A stretch of DNA of 49,531 nt from CABMGU01 sp964508495 (GTDB lineage: Archaea > Nanobdellota > Nanobdellia > Woesearchaeales > ARS49), in assembly GCA_964508495.1 (NCBI GenBank), contig CAZDUA010000001.1, forward strand, positions 1-49,531, read 5' to 3'. The stretch's first letter is position 1, and every line of letters begins with the position of its first letter. Both the position numbers and the translations under genes were made by a program. This document shows, piece by piece, positions 47,249 through 49,531 of this stretch. The notes under the pieces are model-generated. The model did no database searches. It was given only the letters and a program-made list of their open reading frames with translations, and was not told the DNA's origin.

Positions 47249-47512
47249 ATGATGGGAATAATTTCACATTTCAGGGGAAGTTTCAGAAGGAAGAAGGGAA
47301 ATCAGATGGTAGTCATATTGCCTGGCGTTGATAAGCGGGACAAAGCTCAATCATATGTAGGCAAAACAGCAGTCTGGATTGCCCCTGGTAAGAATAAGAC
47401 GCAGATTAAGGGCAAGATTTCTGCCGCGCACGGCAACAAGGGTGCGCTTAGAGTTGTCTTTGAGCGTGGTCTTCCTGGCCAGAGCTTAGGACAAGACGTC
47501 AAGATAGAATAA
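47249..47512 (+). CDS. rpl35ae: 50S ribosomal protein L35ae
   Basis: The 87 aa protein has the L35Ae core: AVWIAPGKNKTQIKGKISAAHGNKGALRVVFERGLPGQSLGQDVKI. It is a small large-subunit protein found in archaea and eukaryotes, not in bacteria. A basic N-terminal arm precedes the core. Two ATGs are adjacent at the start (47249 and 47252); I keep the first because of the leaderless TATA spacing. Confidence 0.9.
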   Translation: MMGIISHFRGSFRRKKGNQMVVILPGVDKRDKAQSYVGKTAVWIAPGKNKTQIKGKISAAHGNKGALRVVFERGLPGQSLGQDVKIE

Positions 47513-47529
47513 TTTGGTAGGTGAGTGAA

Positions 47530-48111
47530 ATGAAGACAAACAATGCAACTAAGACATTATGCTCTCTTTTGAGCATGTGCAAGCCGGATATTGAAGACTT
47601 GGCAGCACATAGTAAGGGGAATGTGAAATATTTTCAGGCGCAATATAGAAACATTGCAGTAATGTTTGCGCAGGGCGAGGCGCCTGAAATTTGCAGTCAG
47701 CCGCTTCCGTCTAACACAGGATCTTTTATCGCAAAGCCTGTTGATAATAACACGCTGCACGGTATTAACATTTATCAGACGACTTTGCAGAACCCGTTCA
47801 CCACTGTTGATGGTTTTGTGAGCGCAGATGGGCTTCCAACTTTGGTTGAAACGCGTATTTCAAATAATGTTGAAAGGTACTTTTCTAATTACCCTCAAAA
47901 GATTGGCGTGCTGAAAACTCTATTTCCAAGAGGTTTTGGCTGGGTGTTGATGTTGCCGCTTGATTATGTTAGTGAGGAAGCAGAGCCTTTGCCAAAGTTT
48001 GAGAGTTTTGGCGGCCAAGTTGCAATCATGCCGTATACTTCTTCTGAGATGCAGGCAGAAATTAAAAAGTATGCGCCGCACGGTTCAGATACCAGAGTGC
48101 TTGTTCGCTAA
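47530..48111 (+). CDS. Hypothetical soluble protein
   Basis: The 193 aa protein has mixed alpha/beta pattern, no membrane helix and no recognised motif; it contains LFPRGFGWVLMLPLDYVSEE and a Tyr-rich end. A GGTGA site (47519-47523) lies six bases before the ATG at 47530, so I choose this ATG over the upstream GTG. It is close behind the L35ae gene (17 bp), possibly in the same operon. Function unknown. Confidence 0.65.
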   Translation: MKTNNATKTLCSLLSMCKPDIEDLAAHSKGNVKYFQAQYRNIAVMFAQGEAPEICSQPLPSNTGSFIAKPVDNNTLHGINIYQTTLQNPFTTVDGFVSADGLPTLVETRISNNVERYFSNYPQKIGVLKTLFPRGFGWVLMLPLDYVSEEAEPLPKFESFGGQVAIMPYTSSEMQAEIKKYAPHGSDTRVLVR

Positions 48112-48429
48112 TTACGAGATTATTTTTTCTCGTAATAATTTTATTTTTTCTACTCGTAATCTTTCTAACTCCGCTTCTACTGCTGCGAAGAATAACTTCC
48201 CGTCTCTGTCTCTTAAAGCGTCAAGTATGCTTTTTGTTAATCTTTGGTCAATCAGCTCTTGCGGTATTTCTTGATAATACTCGCCTATTATGACTTCTGC
48301 GAGATTAAAATTATTGTGGACTGCAAGCGCGTTGTGGCAGCTTTCCAATTTCACGATAAGCGTGCTAATCGTCTTCCGTGATGGTTTGTAGCTTTTTTTC
48401 TTTGAGCTCTTTTTCTTTTTCTGCTTCAT
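48112..48429 (-). CDS. Small basic helical protein
   Basis: The 105 aa frame has a Lys/Ser-rich N-terminus (MKQKKKKSSKKKS) and a helical body. Its first 22 codons overlap the end of the next upstream gene; a GTG start eight bases after that gene's stop is an alternative giving a shorter protein, and the overlap makes the exact start uncertain. No family recognised. Confidence 0.5.
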   Translation of the reverse strand: MKQKKKKSSKKKSYKPSRKTISTLIVKLESCHNALAVHNNFNLAEVIIGEYYQEIPQELIDQRLTKSILDALRDRDGKLFFAAVEAELERLRVEKIKLLREKIIS

Positions 48430-48625
48430 AATGGCTTAACGACCCCACTATTCCGTGCATTACAAGGCTTTTATCATCAGAGATTAGTCCTTGTTCGATG
48501 TAATGGCTGTGTTTTTCGTCAACAACGTCTTTCATTAGAGATTTGAGTGCTTCTCTGTCAAACTTTCCAGCGCCGAGCTGTGCAAGAGCGTTGCTCAGTT
48601 TTGATATTGCTTCGTCAGAGTTCAT
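48365..48625 (-). CDS. Small acidic helical protein
   Basis: The 86 aa protein is charged and helical with KSLMKDVVDEKHSHYIEQGLISDD and an acidic end. The start is directly adjacent to the stop of the upstream membrane-protein gene, with no intervening bases, and the end overlaps the following gene by 65 bp. No family recognised; the helical, Glu/Lys-rich composition could be a small cytosolic adaptor. Confidence 0.55.
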   Translation of the reverse strand: MNSDEAISKLSNALAQLGAGKFDREALKSLMKDVVDEKHSHYIEQGLISDDKSLVMHGIVGSLSHYEAEKEKELKEKKLQTITEDD

Positions 48626-49045
48626 TTAGAACTTCAGCCATACTGGCAGTAATCCTTCTACTACTGGATAAACGTATGGTGCTGCTACTATCAGTGCGCC
48701 TATCAGTATGCTGTGGAACCATGTTTCTCCTAATCCTGCTCCGCCGCCTGCTGATTTTATTGCCTTGCTTACTCCGTGAATTTTGATTACTGCAATTAAT
48801 CCAATTCCTGCTTGTACAAAAATCGGAAGTATTCCTTCAAATCCTACAAGGCTTAGAACAAATTCCGTGTTCATCGTGCAGAATACAAACAGAATTGCTA
48901 ATAAGAACGCGTGTATCATGTGTCCAAATCTGTGCGTTGGAACTGTGACGTCTCGGTGGATTACGATTGCTTCGTACGCGCCTATGATTACTCCGAGTGC
49001 GATTGAAGGTCCAATGATAAGTATTGGCGTAGTTGGGTCTGCCAT
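48626..49045 (-). CDS. Small four-TM membrane protein
   Basis: The 139 aa protein has four hydrophobic helices (about residues 5-25, 42-60, 62-86 and 108-130) and a conserved-looking His-rich loop HRDVTVPTHRFGHMIH. A GAAAGAGGTGAAATT site precedes the ATG, fitting a strong ribosome site. It is the first gene of a three-gene minus-strand set downstream of the 23S rRNA. Family not recognised. Confidence 0.65.
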   Translation of the reverse strand: MADPTTPILIIGPSIALGVIIGAYEAIVIHRDVTVPTHRFGHMIHAFLLAILFVFCTMNTEFVLSLVGFEGILPIFVQAGIGLIAVIKIHGVSKAIKSAGGGAGLGETWFHSILIGALIVAAPYVYPVVEGLLPVWLKF

Positions 49046-49144
49046 AATTTCACCTCTTTCTTTTAACGTATATATCTGAGAATGCTATTTAAATCTTGCT
49101 GTGCGCATAGCTCACGCTATTTTTCAAAACAATTTCAAAGAAAT

Positions 49145-49152
49145 AAAAAAAA
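49145..49152 (-). terminator. T8 terminator after the 23S rRNA
   Basis: On the minus strand eight T residues lie about 13 nt beyond the rRNA 3' end, a typical archaeal terminator position. A further small hairpin-like ATAGCGTGAGCTAT (49107-49120) with a GTGA loop sits downstream. Confidence 0.5.
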
Positions 49153-49164
49153 GGAGAAACCGTT

Positions 49165-49531
49165 CATAGTCGAACTGAAGATCTTAAAGGTATGGGCGTT
49201 GGGGACCGCATGCTGAACACATCGTTACCTTTGTGCTTACACACCGGTTCCATTAAACGGCTCTTCTAGCCATGCCCTAAGAAGGCTCTTTTCGAGGAAC
49301 GCTTCATTCTTAGATGCTTTCAGAACTTATCGTAAAGCGCGTGGCTGCCCGGCTTAATGCCCTGTCGGACAACCGGTAAACTAGTGGCGCCGAATGCCAG
49401 TTCCTCTCGTACTATGGCATCCTTCCTCTCAGCCTTCCAACATTTCCAGTAGATATCAAACCAACTGCCTCACAGCGTTGTGAACCCAGCTAACGATCCC
49501 TTTTAACAAGTGAACCCCTTCACCCTTGGCC
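49165..49531 (-). rRNA. 23S rRNA, 3' part (5' part beyond the window)
   Basis: On the minus strand the region contains the sarcin-ricin loop core AGTACGAGAGGAA (about 49401-49413) and the universal sequences around it (TTCGGCGCCACTAG, GCCGGGCAGCCACGC). The gene runs off the right edge. The 3' end is placed at about 49165 by comparison with archaeal 23S ends near the GGTCCCCAACGCCCATACC run, with an uncertainty of about 20 nt. Confidence 0.92.

Overview
The window looks like a chromosomal stretch of an AT-leaning archaeon, most likely a small-genome DPANN-type lineage (Woesearchaeota/Pacearchaeota-like); the exact lineage is my inference. Archaeal markers are the RNA polymerase subunits Rpo7 (RpoE), Spt4 and RpoL, ribosomal proteins S24e, S27ae, L1, P0, P1 and L35ae, membrane-anchored LonB, Kae1, an archaeal CCA-adding enzyme, and the 3' end of an archaeal 23S rRNA. 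Promoters look archaeal: BRE/TATA boxes lie about 26 nt upstream of leaderless ATG starts, while operon-internal genes carry GGAG or GGTGA Shine-Dalgarno sequences. Coding is dense, with many 1-4 bp overlaps, and many genes encode small membrane or secreted proteins of no known family.

Layout. 0-6.7 kb: secreted Cys-rich proteins, lipoproteins, a J-domain protein, a DEAD-box helicase, DNA glycosylase Tag, FAD synthase, and a possible structured RNA near 5.8 kb. 6.7-9.6 kb: a conserved archaeal information operon (PIN protein, rpoE, spt4, S24e, S27ae) with an antiporter. 9.7-14.7 kb: cca, a small export protein, NurA and an ABC exporter. 14.8-17.8 kb: PEP synthase, then a PadR-like regulator behind two 31-codon ORFs; the second ORF repeats the regulator's first 15 residues through synonymous codons. 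17.8-23.2 kb: a coiled-coil protein, the L1-P0-P1 operon, uppS, rpoL and rsmE. 23.2-27.0 kb: a regulatory island with an array of 11-bp repeats (23412-23671), three coiled-coil/HTH proteins and two perfect A/T palindromes. 27.0-28.9 kb: a repeat-bearing Cys-rich surface protein and a PAC2-type proteasome chaperone. 28.9-37.2 kb: an unrecognised block of six minus-strand genes (one lipoprotein, four single-TM proteins, one soluble protein), divergent from a polytopic coiled-coil membrane protein and a membrane-tethered P-loop ATPase. The ATPase gene runs into kae1 and a YbaK-type deacylase. 38.7-43.9 kb: a TFB-like zinc ribbon, LonB, and an unknown helical protein with a phosphoesterase whose promoter shares a 10-mer with the 34.2 kb promoter. 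44.0-47.5 kb: a RecB-like nuclease, a type II tRNA with CAA anticodon and an apparent intron in its T-loop lying 7 nt before the next start codon, a class III nucleotide cyclase, a DUF112/TctA-type transporter and L35ae. 47.5-49.5 kb: small unknown genes and the 23S rRNA 3' end.

The best candidates for undescribed biology are the 28.9-37.2 kb envelope block (with its possible satellite at 41-43.4 kb), the 11-bp repeat array, the duplicated-N-terminus leader of the PadR-like gene, and the intron-bearing tRNA joined to a downstream coding gene. No CRISPR array and no recognisable insertion sequence was seen.
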